Source: Juglans regia (taxonomy: Eukaryota > Streptophyta > Magnoliopsida > Fagales > Juglandaceae). Taken from it: a stretch of 64,000 nt of DNA. This document shows positions 21,820-33,609 of the stretch, one piece after another (the stretch's first letter is position 1; every line of letters starts with the position of its first letter). The DNA lies in NCBI RefSeq assembly GCF_001411555.2, contig NC_049902.1, positions 18,398,705 through 18,462,704 on the forward strand, in the 5' to 3' direction. The position numbers and the translations under genes were made by a program. Under the pieces are notes generated by a model that saw only the letters and a list, made by a program, of their open reading frames with translations, was not told the origin of the DNA and made no database searches.

Positions 21820-22236
21820 AATTCAAGCTTTGGTTGAAGAGATTGATGGTTGAAGAAGAGAATAAAAGAGATAGAACGAGAAGAAAGTGTGTGAGATTAG
21901 TAGCTAAGCAACAATAAGTGCAGAAATATAATCCACCTCCTAGATAGAGAAGCTTTGACTTCTCTCCAACCAGTTTTTAAAGACTAAATTACCTTGTGCC
22001 ATAAAATCTTAAATATTCCTTTAAGTCTAATGGCGCAAACAGTTTCTTATTCTAACACTTTTAAGTACTTCAAATAAATAAAATCGTATTTTGAAAACCA
22101 CAAGGTGTGGTAACACTAACTATGCTGACAGACTAAAGCCTATGCAATTGGTCGACTCGTGAAAACTTTCAATGTTTTCACTAGATTCCTAAAGCCTAAA
22201 GAAATTCCTTTGTTGAATTTCTAGCGGATTGTTACA

Positions 22237-24226
22237 ACGGGGGTGCAAACACTTTGCATCCCAAGGTGCTCCCTTAGGTCACGACCACTTTGTCTCCCAA
22301 GATGCTCGCATCGATTGTGAGCACTTTGCCTCCTACAATACTTGCTGGAATATGAGCACTTTGCCTCTAGCGGTGCTCGCCTAGGGTAGGAGCACTTTTC
22401 CTCCCATGGTTTCTTGTCGAGGTGGTGAGTTTTCCTTCACATGCTTGTAATACTCGAAGGGTTAATCATCCATTTTAAAGTTTTAGTACACCCGAAATTA
22501 TTTATAATATACAAGTATTTGATTACTTCTCCATGGATTAGTAACGGGTGATGCATGTCCTTTTATCAAGAGGAAATGGCACTTGGGCTTGGGAAGTGCT
22601 CCGAAATGCCAAGCATATTTGCTTGAAAATTGAAATAATTACTAAGACGTCATGTGTATAGATGTAGAAGGATACTATATATTAAGATTGATGGAGCACA
22701 TGAAGAGAGAGAAAGAGTCTGAAGAGAGTAACAAAAGGCGCGATACCAGCCTAGAGTGTTAGGATTAAGCTGTGAGGGACTCGCCAGTGCAAGGGGACAG
22801 ACCATCAATGGAGTTGAGTAGAAAGAAAGATGAAAAATACTCAATTGGTTTGGTGAAAAATAGATGCGGGTGCTGCAAACTCTAACTAGTCCAACACATG
22901 GGCGAGCATGCACCATGTTGTCCAGGAAAAGAGTTACCTGCCCAACGCGAGTAATGGACTAGGAAAAGAGCTACTCACCCAAGGTTAGCAATGGTCTAGG
23001 AAAAGAGTTGTCCTATAGTCTAGGAAAGACTGAATCAGATATGGGAGCTTTTTGGGATAGTATGGAAGGGCTCAGACGAGTGACAAGGTCGTATGCAGAA
23101 GCCCACACTCCATTTGAAGGGTCAGATTTGAAGTGGGACTATAGAAGGGTTACAACTATGCAGTTTATATCACCTAAACTAGAGTTATGGCCCAATGCCA
23201 AGTGTGAGACCCTCATTTGAGGAAGGACTAAAGATGGGGCATGCGGACCATGCCCTAGCCACCTATCTTTGTTGTCTTGCTATATGAAAAACAAGGCTAA
23301 AGGATTCCTATCCAAGCATACTTGATAGACGGGATGAAGAATCCCCTGAGCATATCTTGTGTCGGTGTCTTTGAGTTGGTTGGCCGATAGACGTTTTTCC
23401 GGTGCAACATGTTATCTCTATGTGAAACATTTGTGTGACGACCATTGTATCTATTTGATGAACATCTGTGTGATGATAACTGTGCTTATGAAACTAATAT
23501 TCATGTGATTATTTTTATGGATTTTACATACTGGAGTAGAAGTAGATTCCTCACCCATAGTGGGTAACTCCTCAAAGGTTGATTAATCACCATGCTTATA
23601 TATATGTGTTTCACAAAAAGGGTGTTTCATCACCATGTTTACAGAACCATGTGTCTAAGCTCGAGAGGATATTCCTTGCCATGCTTACATATATGTGCCC
23701 TACCTTTGTTACATGAAGTTGTTCGTTGCATCTTCAGAATCATTATCTCTCATTTGCAGTTTATCATAGCTATTTAACTAGTTAGACCCTGGGGTTATGC
23801 ACAAGGAAGAAGAGTCAATCCTATCCAAACCCTGACAATGGAGGCTTGTCTCATTGTAGGAGCCATGTATCATTTTGATTTGTGCATATTCCTTTCAAAT
23901 GGGAAACCACTTGTATTTGTTCTGCCGCCCTTTAGGTGTTGAACGAAGTACTTGGGTCTTATGTATTTCTAAGAATGGAATTAATGAGAAGTGATGTTAT
24001 TTGTTTCTATGATGTGAATTAGACTCCTGATACTGCAAGGTCTTAATTTATCGACTAAACCTCTATCTTTTCTACTGCAATTTCTCATCTATAACCTCAC
24101 ATGTGCATTTTCATCTGGACGAGGCACCCCTAACCTAACCAAACCTTGGATGTTGACCGATTCACTGGCACCCTTTTGCACCATGGGATCCTCACCAAAT
24201 CTTTTATCAAGGAATGGGGTGCCACA
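22237..24226 (+). mobile_element. LTR H: 3' part of a + strand gypsy 5' LTR
   Basis: The stretch ends GGGGTGCCACA at 24226, three bases before a primer-binding site, so it is the end of a 5' LTR. Its start was not found: LTR E abuts it at 22236. It contains imperfect repeats around 22250-22410 (GAGCACTTTGCCTCC and GGTGCTCGC recur) and a possible TATA (CTATATATTA, 22675-22684). No coding potential. Confidence 0.6.
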
Positions 24227-24228
24227 AC

Positions 24229-24241
24229 TTGGTATCAGAGC
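24229..24241 (+). promoter_or_regulatory. Primer-binding site (initiator Met-tRNA type) of gypsy element H
   Basis: TTGGTATCAGAGC is an exact match to the common plant retrotransposon primer site. It sits just after LTR end CCACA, as required for minus-strand priming of reverse transcription. Confidence 0.85.
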
Positions 24242-24363
24242 GTGCTTATACATGACTCTGGGTAAACCTATATATTACGTAGGATAGTACCAAAAATGTA
24301 GGAGTTGATTTTAGTATTATAACCTTGAAATTTTAAGTATCTTAGGTTTGATTTGCATTTAGA

Positions 24364-25040
24364 AATGAGTGATAGGTTTGGGTTATATGGTAGTGTTTGA
24401 GTTTGGTGAGACCGAGAGCTCTACGAAGAGGACAACCACCAAGTGGTCATGAGGGAGAATCGTCTGGCAATAGGAGAGATGAAGAACTAGTGAGAGTGCT
24501 AAATCATATTTCGGACATGATGGAGCAACAACGTGAACTATATTCATGTTACCTGTAGGTTAAGTCATTAGGATCCCCTAGGTAGGAGCAGAGGGGATGT
24601 ATGTATGAGTGATTCTTGGCTTATTACTACCAAGGATTTCTCCGTAATGTGGGTCCGATGAAGGTAGAGAGGTGGATAATGGACATCGAAAGGTCTTTAG
24701 AGGTGTGTGGGTGCAGTGAGACTCAGAAGGTATTGTATGCAAATGATACATGGAGAGGCGGCTCTGTGGTGGGGGGTCAAGAGGCAGCTACTTACCATGG
24801 AGTTGGGAACCATGGAAAGGATCTCGTGGGAGAGATTTAAGAGAGAATTCAAGGATCAACACTTTCCTCTTATAGTGAGGCAGTAGAAGTCGAAAGACTT
24901 CACTAACTTGGTTTAAGGTAGTATGATGGTAGAGTAGTATGCCGTTAAGTTTATGGAGCTAGGGAGATTTGTCCCTCATCTTATCTCTATGAAGAGTATG
25001 GGGACGAAATGATTTATGGATGAATTGCAGACCCAAACCA
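24364..25040 (+). pseudogene. Decayed gypsy gag (retrotransposon Gag domain)
   Basis: Downstream of the primer site, broken frames show the capsid pattern of Tekay-type gypsy gag: an Arg/Pro-rich start (about 24408), then VERWIMDIERSLEVCGCSETQKVLYAND (24667-24750), and, in shifted frames, a WERFKREFKDQHFP-like segment (about 24825-24865) and KFMELGRFVPHLI (about 24949-24985). These are the W...E...F, FKxxFxxxYFP and AxxFxxLxRxAP landmarks of gag capsids. Stops and frameshifts are frequent. The homology ends at about 25040, where CACTA-associated sequence starts; protease and polymerase are absent. Gag would form the particle around the element RNA. Confidence 0.65.
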
Positions 25041-25518
25041 GGTCCTAAGTAGCATAGTCAGCGAGGCCATCAATCTCATCAGGCATCATAGTATCCTCTT
25101 CCTCTGCAATCTCCCCATCACCTGCAGGTGTAGACTCTCTAGGCACCACATTAGGATATGCAGTGGGCAGTCAAGGGATACCAAGAAAACTAGCAACTGC
25201 ATCAACTGAAAATTGTATTGAGACACCTCAAACAGAGAAGGTGTGTGCATCATCCTTCTAGCTGGCACGACCAAGTTCTCAATAGAAATCAAATACAATA
25301 TTGATGTAGGAAACTATCTTGTCTGTCCCTTTGTCCTTCTGATCGATGATAGGTGTCCAACCACGATTGAGAAAGACATATGCAAGAGAATGTCTCTCCC
25401 ACAGAAGGTCCCTAAAATAATCTATCTTCACCTGGCGCACCAATAAAATAGTCCTCTCTCGGACTTCTTCGCTAGATGATTGCCCTGACGTGACCCATTT
25501 CTTTCCCTGAGAAGCCAT
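25041..25518 (-). pseudogene. Frameshifted reverse ORF, possibly a 'putative plant transposon protein' domain
   Basis: On the minus strand from ATG 25518 the frame reads SEEVRERTILL, then VFLNRGWTPIID, and stops at 25279. In another frame it continues with a VPARRMMHTPSLFEVSQYNF segment and DCPLHILMW down to about 25086. The arrangement (charged start, xxRGWxPxx, then a V..R.....SxxxISxYF-like stretch) resembles the plant transposon-associated domain often found next to or inside retro- and DNA-transposon genes. I recall the pattern but cannot verify it, so the name is tentative. It faces away from the tnp2 gene, with subterminal repeats between. It could be host sequence captured by the CACTA element or a separate decayed element. 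Confidence 0.35.
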
Positions 25519-25629
25519 TGGAATGATGCTAAATTTAATTTATAAAATTAAGGAGAATGATTACAAAATATCATAATTATAATTAAATCAAGGTAATTAT
25601 ATCTAACCAAAAATTAAAATAAGAAACAT

Positions 25630-26890
25630 ACCATTCGAATGACTAACAACACGTTCCAACGGTATTACAGTGTGTTTGACAGGTAATAAATATCCGTTCG
25701 AACCTTATAATTATTGTTCGAACGATCACCATTCATTGTCGTTCAAACGTCTAATACACGTTCGAACGGATACTTCTGGATTGAGCTCGGCGACTCAACC
25801 ATTGCCAAAACCATAAATAATCGGTTTAAAACCTTCGTTTTTCCTCCCACAACAACAATGAGAGGCCGGGATGACCATAGAGCCATCCCGTCCTCCATTT
25901 CCAGCCAACTACAGGATTAAAATGGGTTTTTTTTTTTTTTTTTTTTTCAAAACCCCATTTTCAAACCATTTAAAACAAGTTTTAGGAGAAATTAATCGGT
26001 AAAAATGTTGGGGAGAGAACATACCTATTGCGGGTTGGAGAGTGGTGGTGGACGGTGGCTTTGACGGTGACATTTGGCAGCTGTTGGCACTTGAGCGGTG
26101 CAAATTTGCAGTGATTACATTCTAACGGTGCGAGTTAGAGTTGGACAGGATGCCTAATATTTATTTTTACCATTCGAATGGATAGTTATTATGTTCGAAT
26201 AATTTCCATAAATATTTTATCCATTCGAACGTCTTACGAACACTGTTCCAACAATAAAAAAAATATTGCGTTAGTTGTTATTATATTTTTTATATAATAT
26301 AGTATATATACTTATGCTACTTATATATATACTTATACTACTTATATACTTAATTATTATATATTTATATTTATACTAATAATTATATACTACTATATAT
26401 ATAATATACTTATATAGTTATAGTTATATATATATTTGTTAACTTATATTATAGATATACAACTATAATATATAATATAATTATATATTTATAACTATCA
26501 TATAATATAGTATATACCTATGCTAATACTATATAGTATACTATATAATATAATTATATATATGTATATACTGTATGTTTGAACTACCTATTATTACTGT
26601 TCGAGCGGTTTAATTATGTGTTCGAATGGAAATTTACAGTGTTCAAACTTATATAATATGTTGGCGCCATTGATAAGCTATGGCTGGATCAATTTGCGCC
26701 ATATTACACTTTCAATTATCAGTTCAAACGTTTATAATTGACATCCGAACGGGTGTGTTCTCTAAAAAGATTGTGTTTGTCTCTGTTTCATGTCTGGAAT
26801 CTAGGTTGCAACCGTTTGAACACAATGATTTTACGTTTGAATGCGTTATCTTGATTGAACAGATCTTGAAGTGTTGGAACGGTTGTACTC
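25630..26890. repeat. Left subterminal repeat region of the CACTA element
   Basis: The palindromic core TTCGAA recurs in GTTCGAACG or ATTCGAATG forms at about 25637, 25696, 25713, 25771, 26171, 26192, 26223 and 26620, plus several variants with one change (GTTCAAACG). The same motif fills 33060-33510. Such subterminal repeats are the usual binding sites of CACTA TnpA-type proteins. A 21-base-plus poly-T run lies at about 25926-25948. Confidence 0.75.
26270..26580. repeat. AT-only low-complexity tract
   Basis: Almost pure A+T built from TATATA and ACTTATA words, inside the CACTA left region. No other signal. Confidence 0.85.
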
Positions 26891-26924
26891 CCATGTTGTA
26901 ATACTTAAACTCAAATTTAATATT

Positions 26925-27145
26925 TAAAAGATAATTTATTAAAAACTATAAGGTATAATTAAAAAATAAGTAAATTTAAATTATAATTAATACCTAAAAA
27001 ATAAGAAACATAAGATTTATTAATACTTAAATTAGAATTAATACTTAAAATATAATTTATTAAAAACTTTAAGGTATAATTAAAAAATAAGTAAATTTAA
27101 ATTATAATTAATAATTAATAATTAAAAAATAAGAAACATATGAAT
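26925..27145. repeat. AT-rich tandem duplication, period about 122 bp
   Basis: ATAATTTATTAAAAACTWTA, AGGTATAATTAAAAAATAAG and TAAATTTAAATTATAATTAA occur in the same order at about 26931 and 27053, followed each time by AAAAAATAAGAAACATA. Two copies, slightly diverged. Confidence 0.75.
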
Positions 27146-27720
27146 GATCTCCCACTTATATAATTATTAATACTGATAATTATAAACAATTATTGGTGAT
27201 TTGGAATGTGATAGTTGTAGGAGTTGGTTTACTAGTGGCTTACTAGTTAGTAGCTAGATAGATTTCAAAGTTATTTTTATATACAATTGAACCTTAGATC
27301 CATTTAAGAGTTGTGGCCAAATATTCTCTTAAAGAATGTTCGGGTACAACTCTTGAATTGTCCAAAGTAAACAATTTGGGATTCTGTCATCTATATGACA
27401 GATATATTCAATTTAAACTCTTGTGTTAGACAATTAAAATTTTAGTTCATTGTTTCCTTACATTCTTCGAGTATGTGGTCCGTAAGTTTCTCAGCCATGA
27501 ATAGGATTGATGACTTATCGTGACTAGTATACTTGGAGAATTGTAGGGAAATGCTGTCAAATTTTTTACTTACATTGGAGTTTAACTTGAGTATATATGC
27601 AATATAGATGATGATCTCTCGAATGGGATAGGACCAACTCCCTTATCAAAATAGAAGCAGTATCCATGAAATGACTCTTGTAAATGTTTATCCCATGAAT
27701 TAGGTGTCTTTTATAGACAG

Positions 27721-30700
27721 ATGAGTAACAGAAATACAATGGAGAACAGTTGGATGTTGTTGGGAGATAGACTTGGGCGAGACTATAAAGAGTATGCACA
27801 ATGGGTGAAATTTTTTATAAAGTTTGCTCACACAAGTGCTAACAATCGAGGATTTATAAGATTTCCATGCAAAAAGTGTAAAAATCTTAGTTCTTATAAT
27901 TTAGTGGTAGTGGATGATCATTTATTTGTAAATGAAATCAATCGTAAATACTCACATTGTGTCTTACATGGCAAACCAATTCCTAAAGGAGTTAGATTTA
28001 GTAGTCAATCCAATCAAATGGAGGAGGGTAACGACATCGACATGGACGACATTAACGGGGATGCTTCTGATGAGAGTGATGATAACGGAGAGGATATGAT
28101 TGAGATGTTAGGCGATCTGAGTGCAGGAGTATTTGAGAAAAGGGATTGAGAAGGAACATCTATACAATTATTTGAGGAAAATGGAAACTTTGGAAGACTG
28201 TGGGAGGATGCACAATGAGAGTTGTACAAGAGGTGCACCCATCATAGCAAGTTGTCTTTCACGGTGAGGTTGCTCCATATTAAGTCTATTTGTCGTATTT
28301 CTGCCAAGACCATCGACATGTTGCTAGAATTATTTAAAGAGGCTCTCCCTCAGGATAATGTAGTACCCCGTAATTTTTATGAAGCGAAGCAATTGAAGCA
28401 AGAGCTAGGATTTGATTATAATATCATCCACACTTGTAAAAATGATTGTGTTCTCTTCTGGCAGCAATATGCAGAATTTGATTCATGTCTAGTGTGTTAT
28501 GAGTCAAGATGGACATCCGATTAACGTAATATACCATAGAAAGTGTTAAGATATTTTCAGATGATTCCTCAACTTCAAAGATTGTTTACGTCTAGTTTGA
28601 CTGCAAAAGATATGTCTTGGTATCACACAGAAAGAGTCCAAAATGAAAACTTCCTCGCGCATCCTACAGATTCCTTACAATGGAATAAATTTGACGTTGA
28701 GTATCCATGGTTTGCCAAAAAATCTCGCAATGTACCTCTTGGTTTAGCAACAGATGGTTTTAATCTATTTGGCAACACGAGCACTTCTTATAGTACATGG
28801 CATGTCATATTAATGCCCTATAACTTTCCACAATGGAAGTGTATGAAGGATCCGTATTTTATAATGACTATGCTGATACCAGGGCCAAGGTCATCAGGGA
28901 ACGAATTATATGTATATCTGCAACCATTGATTGTAGAGTTGCAAAAGTTGTGGGATTAGGGTGTCAGTACATACAATGCAGCCTCGTCGCGGGAGTTCAA
29001 GATGCATGCAATAGTGATGTGGACAATAAATGATTTTCCAGCATATGGAAACTTGTTTGGGTTGTCCTGTTTGCAATAAAGATACACAGTCTCAATGGTT
29101 GAAAAATGGTAGAAAATTATGTTTCATAGGACACCGTCGATATTTACCACATGATCATAGATGTCATTCAAATATAATGATATCTGATGGTAGGGTTGAG
29201 TGCAGGTCATCACCGCCAAAGTTTTTTGGGAATGATATTATCGCACAGTTGAGGGATGTTTCAGAAAATAGATTTGGGAAAAATACAAGAGTTCGAAAGA
29301 GAAAACGACAAGCAATAGAGTTGAATTGGACAAAAAACAGTATTTTTTTCAAGTTGCCATATTGATCTACCTTGACACTACACCATAATCTAGATGTTAT
29401 GCACATTAAAAAAAATAAATGTAAGAATATATTGGGCACTCTGATGTCAATAGAAGGGAAGACAAAAGATACAGCTAACTCTCATAAAGATCTAAAGGAG
29501 TTCGGAGTTGCACTTGCAAGATAATAAATCATGAGCCTATATGCCCCTCGGATGGTATACACTTTCGAATCATGAGAGAAAGAAATTTTGTGATTGGTTC
29601 ATGACAATCAAATTACTCGATAGGATTCAAACATGTCAAGATGTGTTCGAACATATGATTGGAAGATAATTGGTCTTAAAAGTCACGACTGTCATGTCTT
29701 TCTGCAGCGTCTGTTGCCGATAGATGTGCGTGAAAAGCTTACTCAAGATGTTCGTATAGCTTTCACAGAATTAGGGGGATTTTTCAAGGACATTTGTAGT
29801 AGAACGTTGAAAGTTGATGCATTGTTAAAAATAGAAGCTGACATTGCAATGATATTGTGCAAATTTGAGAGTTTGTACCCGCCTTCATTCTTTGATGTAG
29901 TGGTTCATTTGGTTGTGTACCTATCTCGTGAGGCTTTAGTTGCTAGCCCGGTTCAGTATAGATGTATGTATCCTATTGAATGGTTTTTGGGAAAACTTAA
30001 GCGATCTGTGGGGAATAAAGCTTGTCCGGAAGGATCGATTGCAGAGTCATATATTGATAATATGTAGCATACCTTTTGTTCAATGTATTTATGTGGGGTT
30101 GATACTATCAGACCAAATTGAAATTATGAAGGTGAAAAAATGGGAGTTTCATCGGCATTTTCGATATTTTCCAAGACCGTACGTCCCATAGGCGTACAAA
30201 AGGGCTATGACCTATGTGGGCGAGAGTTTGAAAGAGGTCGATAGTATGTCTTGAATAACTGCGCAGAGATTGACCACTACTTGAGGTTAATGATGATTCT
30301 CTAAATAAATAGTATCTAATTTAAGTTCATGTATAATAATATAGTATTACTTGTTACAAATTAATAGTTCACATGAACATGCGCAGCGAACGTATACAAC
30401 TACTTCGCACGAATGGTGTATCTGACATAGAAAAGGCGCACGAAGAGGAATTTGCCTCATGGTTTTAACATACGGTATTACTGTAAAGCCCCATCTTATA
30501 AAAATACAAACTACGTACCACTAAAATCCACAAATTTCTATCTAACATTGATATAACTATAATAATATTTATTGATGTAGATTGTATCGAAATATGGTGA
30601 AATTTAGAAGACATCTCACCAGAACTGTATGCTGGCATATGGTTTGTCCAGGCGGGCCATCCAATACTCATGATGTTTGGTCCGTGGATATAGATTTCAC

Positions 30701-31297
30701 ACAACTGACAGAGAACGATATAGGAAAACTCAAAATTGTGGGGTCGTAGTCAGAGGAAGCCATGAGGATGATAACATTGACTTCTACAAAATTGTAGAAG
30801 ATATCATAGCATTAAAGTACATGGGAGGATAAATGGTCTGGTTGTTTAAATGTAATTGGTGGGATGTCTCAAATCCTAAGTTGGGAATGCGTAACGATGA
30901 ATATTTTGTGAGTGTTAATACATCTTGCACATGGTATGAGGATGATCATTTTGTTCTCACTTGCTAAGCGAATCAAGATTTTTATTTAGATGATTCGGAG
31001 TACGGCAACCCATGGCAGGTAGTGGAGAAGTTTGCATCAAGAAATGTATATGATTACATTCCAGAGGTGGACGAACCACATGAAGAAGTTGATAGTCTAG
31101 CAAATGAAGAAGCATATCAAGAAAACGAATCAGACATCAACTTATTTGTTGATCTAAGCCAATATGACATGGTCTCGATGCGTAGAGAAGATGTTCAACC
31201 CAAAGTAGTAGAGGATGAAATGTCAGAAGAAGATGAATCAACTGAAGTGTCTAGTGAGGATGAGGGTGACTGGTCCAGCAAAATTAATAGTGAATGA
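27721..31297 (+). pseudogene. tnp2: CACTA Tnp2-type transposase gene (Transpos_assoc, Tnp2, DUF4218, DUF4216)
   Basis: All four blocks of the plant Tnp2 protein appear in order. 27721-28149 has the transposase-associated N-domain (WMLLGDRLGRDYKEYAQWVK, then FPCKKCKN). 28222-28959 has the Tnp2 core (VCYESRW, VLRYFQMIPQLQRLFTS, LATDGFNLFGNTSTSYSTW, VYLQPLIVELQKLWD); the Asp in ATDGF is the expected first catalytic position. 29633-30067 is DUF4218-like (LKSHDCHVFLQRLLP, PPSFFDVVVHLVVYL, CPEGSIAESYI). About 30740-31297 is DUF4216-like (a VVGVESRDDDN-like start, then WQVVEKFASRNVYDYIPEV and an acidic tail). Stops and frameshifts interrupt it at 28150, 28522, 28960, 29366-29632 and 30068 onward. 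The protein would cut CACTA ends. Some gaps may be introns, but the number of breaks points to a dead gene. Confidence 0.85.
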
Positions 31298-31383
31298 ATT
31301 TCAAATAGATATTTTTGTAAGTATTATTCTTATAAATATCCATAACGTTTGTTCGAATAATAATTTATTACAATTTCAAACAG

Positions 31384-32921
31384 ATATGCCTCCCAAATGC
31401 AAAGCAACACGTGCGCCATCCTCATCCATTACCGACTCCCCATGTGGTTCACCTACCATCAATAGTGGGCCAACATCAGCAGACCCAGAACATGGTATTT
31501 TATCAAATTAAATACCACATTTTATGCTCAATTTAAGTAATATATATAAAAAATAAAATAATTTAATTAAAATATATGCTTTAATTACTGTACATATACC
31601 TGTTGTAGGTCAGCGCCAAGGTCAAGGCACTATGAGGGGTGTTTGCATAGAAAAAGTAAGGAAAGTGGGTAAAATTAAAATTGATATCCTTGATTATCAC
31701 ACCGGTGGCTCCGAAGAGTCGGCAGCGTGGATTTCTTCTTATGTTTGTACGCTTACTCTCATGTATGCACCGATGGCTACATCCTCCTGGTCTAAAGTTT
31801 CCCAAGATGTGAAAGACCACATAAAAATCATTGCTTGGTAATAAGCTACATCCCAAGTAACTAAGTATATAACATGTTAATTTAAAGTTACTTTGTATTT
31901 ATATTAATTGTTTATAATTTTTGAAAGGAAGAGTTTGAACGTAATTTTAGCCGATGAGAGGATCGATTAATGATTGAGGAACTGATATCAAATGCATTCC
32001 ATAGGTACAAAGGTTGATGTCATGCACACTATAAGAAGTTTAGTACTACAATAGAGGTGTGCCAAAATTCATTCCAAACAATGCCACCAAATGAATGGGA
32101 GAAGGTTTGTGATATGTTTGAGGATCTTGCTTATTAGGTAATTTCGCTGCTATCTTTTTTTAATAGTATATGATAGATGTATTAAACATATAGACATAAT
32201 ATTCTTTTTAGCAATGGAGTACAGTGAACCAAGCAAATAGATCAAAATTAATGATACACCATCATGCGGGTTCTCGATCTTTTCATCGTTTATCTAAAAA
32301 AATGGTAAGTTATTCTCGTCCCCGTTAAATATACACTTTTTTTATTTAAGTTATAATACAGATTATCCTTTTGCAAGAAGAAGAAAGTCTCGTTAACTAT
32401 GATTTGACCCAATTATATGCTAAAATATATAAAAATCGTGATGGTGTTTGGATCAGTCTTGAAGAAGAGGCAAATTAAGTAAGTTTAAATTTCTTTAATT
32501 CCATTGTCTAATAATATTTTTGTTACTAATACTAACTGTAATATTTTTATCTTTGTAGATCAAGATGACATCTCTTAAGGAAACTGCTGCAGATCCATCT
32601 AATGAATCATCTTTCAACGATGCTCAAATCATTTCTCAAGTTCTTGGATCACGTTCTGGATATTTAAGGGGCCTAGGACATTGCGTGAAGCCATCATCAT
32701 CCTCTTATTGAGTCAGATCGAATGACGACAAAACTAAGGAATTGGAGGCAGCAACACTTGAGATACAACGATTGAGGTCCAATGAAAAAGAGTTGCTGAC
32801 CCGATTAGATCAAGCAACGGATTTAGAGACGAGATTAAAAGATAGGCTGCAGTTGAATAACCAAAAAATGTGTGAACAGTTCCAGTCAATGATGTCCCAA
32901 AACTCTATGCCACCACCATAA
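31384..32921 (+). pseudogene. CACTA Transposase_24 (Ptta/En/Spm)-type gene, multi-exon
   Basis: It begins MPPKCKATRAPSSS at 31384, 87 bp after the tnp2 stop, and proceeds through short coding blocks separated by AT-rich stretches with GT...AG edges. The blocks are RGVCIEKVRKVGKIKIDI and WSKVSQDVKDHI (31632-31838), LISNAFHRYKG and PPNEWEKVCDMFEDLAY (31982-32135), NQANRSKLMIHHHAGSRSF (about 32229-32285), and a last block with SGYLRGLGHCVKP, a coiled-coil-like stretch (ELEAATLEIQRLRSNEKELL) and stop at about 32921. The ANRxK...H.GS.SF and RSGYxxGxG motifs match the Transposase_24 family that accompanies Tnp2. In-frame stops at about 32016 and 32709 indicate decay. It probably once bound the subterminal TTCGAA repeats, as TnpA does; that role is inferred. 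Confidence 0.65.
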
Positions 32922-33059
32922 TCTTAAAATTTATTTTTTCTTTAATTGCCTTTATACTATGATGTCCCAAAATATTTAAACAATTGATGTTTAAATTACA
33001 ATTTGTGTAATATTAGTATGGTATTTTTAATTAAATTCTAATCTGTATGATCAATACCA

Positions 33060-33510
33060 TTCGAATGGTAAATAACTAGTTCGAATAGTAAATTACCATT
33101 TATAAATCCATTTGAACAAAAACAGACATATTCAAACAAAAACTAACACATTTGAACAACAACCGAGAAATACAGTCAATACGGCCGTTCGAACAATGAA
33201 ATATTTTCTTCGAACAATATTATTATGCAAAACCCCATTCGAACATACAGAATTTCCGAAATTAAAATGTCCGTTTGAATGGACATAATTTATGTTCGAA
33301 CAAAAGTCATTTGAAAAATTTATTAGTTCGAACGCATAAAATCTGTTCGAATACTCGGTTCGTTCGAATAGGATCAAATATGGTTATTAGTTCAAATCAA
33401 AATTTCATAATGTTCTAACAGACGTGTCGATTCGAACTGAAATATTTTCATTCGAACGGATTTTTGAGACGAAATTGGTGCGTCTAAAAAAAAGTCTCGT
33501 TCGAATAGTT
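33060..33510. repeat. Right subterminal repeat region of the CACTA element
   Basis: At least eleven TTCGAA cores, mostly as GTTCGAAC, GTTCGAAT or ATTCGAAC, occur at about 33079, 33186, 33209, 33236, 33295, 33328, 33343, 33361, 33432, 33451 and 33498. Spacing is irregular (15-80 bp). This mirrors 25630-26890 and defines the two ends as one element. Confidence 0.8.
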
Positions 33511-33609
33511 TTGACTATTCCGCCCAATTTAGTCCCTAAAAATGATTTTTTTTAGATGAAAATAAAAAAACCTTTTGAGACAGTATTTTCGAGACAAAAA
33601 GAGACAAAA

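Larger units (their letters stand above)
11470..21993 (-). mobile_element. LINE1: L1-type plant LINE, split by solo LTR A
   Basis: Direct copies TTGTGCAATAAAATCTT (11453-11469) and TTGTGCCATAAAATCTT (21994-22010) flank the element, a 17-bp target duplication with one mismatch. Minus-strand order is ORF1 (nucleic-acid binding), endonuclease, reverse transcriptase, zf-RVT, RNase H and a T-rich (A-rich on the minus strand) tail at 11470-11483. Removing LTR A leaves about 5.9 kb, the normal size for this type, so this was a full-length insertion into LTR E. All reading frames are broken. Confidence 0.85.
6064..22236 (-). mobile_element. LTR E: very long minus-strand gypsy-type LTR, split by three insertions
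   Basis: On the minus strand it begins at 22236 with TGTAACAATCCGCTAGAAA. It aligns by eye with the starts of LTRs A (12988), B (53291) and C (56496), sharing GAATTTCTTTAGGCTTTAGG and TTTTAGTCTGTCAGCAT-like words. It continues below the LINE (11452 downward) and runs to about 6064 after passing the block homologous to A 17103-17220. Without its insertions it is roughly 4.3-5 kb. Flanks are ACGGG (22237-22241) and TAGGG (6059-6063), only a partial match, so the 3' boundary is uncertain and may instead be an abutment with LTR F. No proteins are encoded. Confidence 0.65.

Noticed and set aside
24840..25040. A possible CACTA left end within the gag remnant (CACTAA at about 24901)
   Set aside because: The word lies inside gag-homologous sequence, lacks the CACTACAAGA terminus, and has no subterminal motifs next to it.
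28014..28238. Minus-strand open frame opposite tnp2
   Set aside because: It is antisense to the acidic segment of the transposase-associated domain; Ser/Leu richness is a complement artefact.
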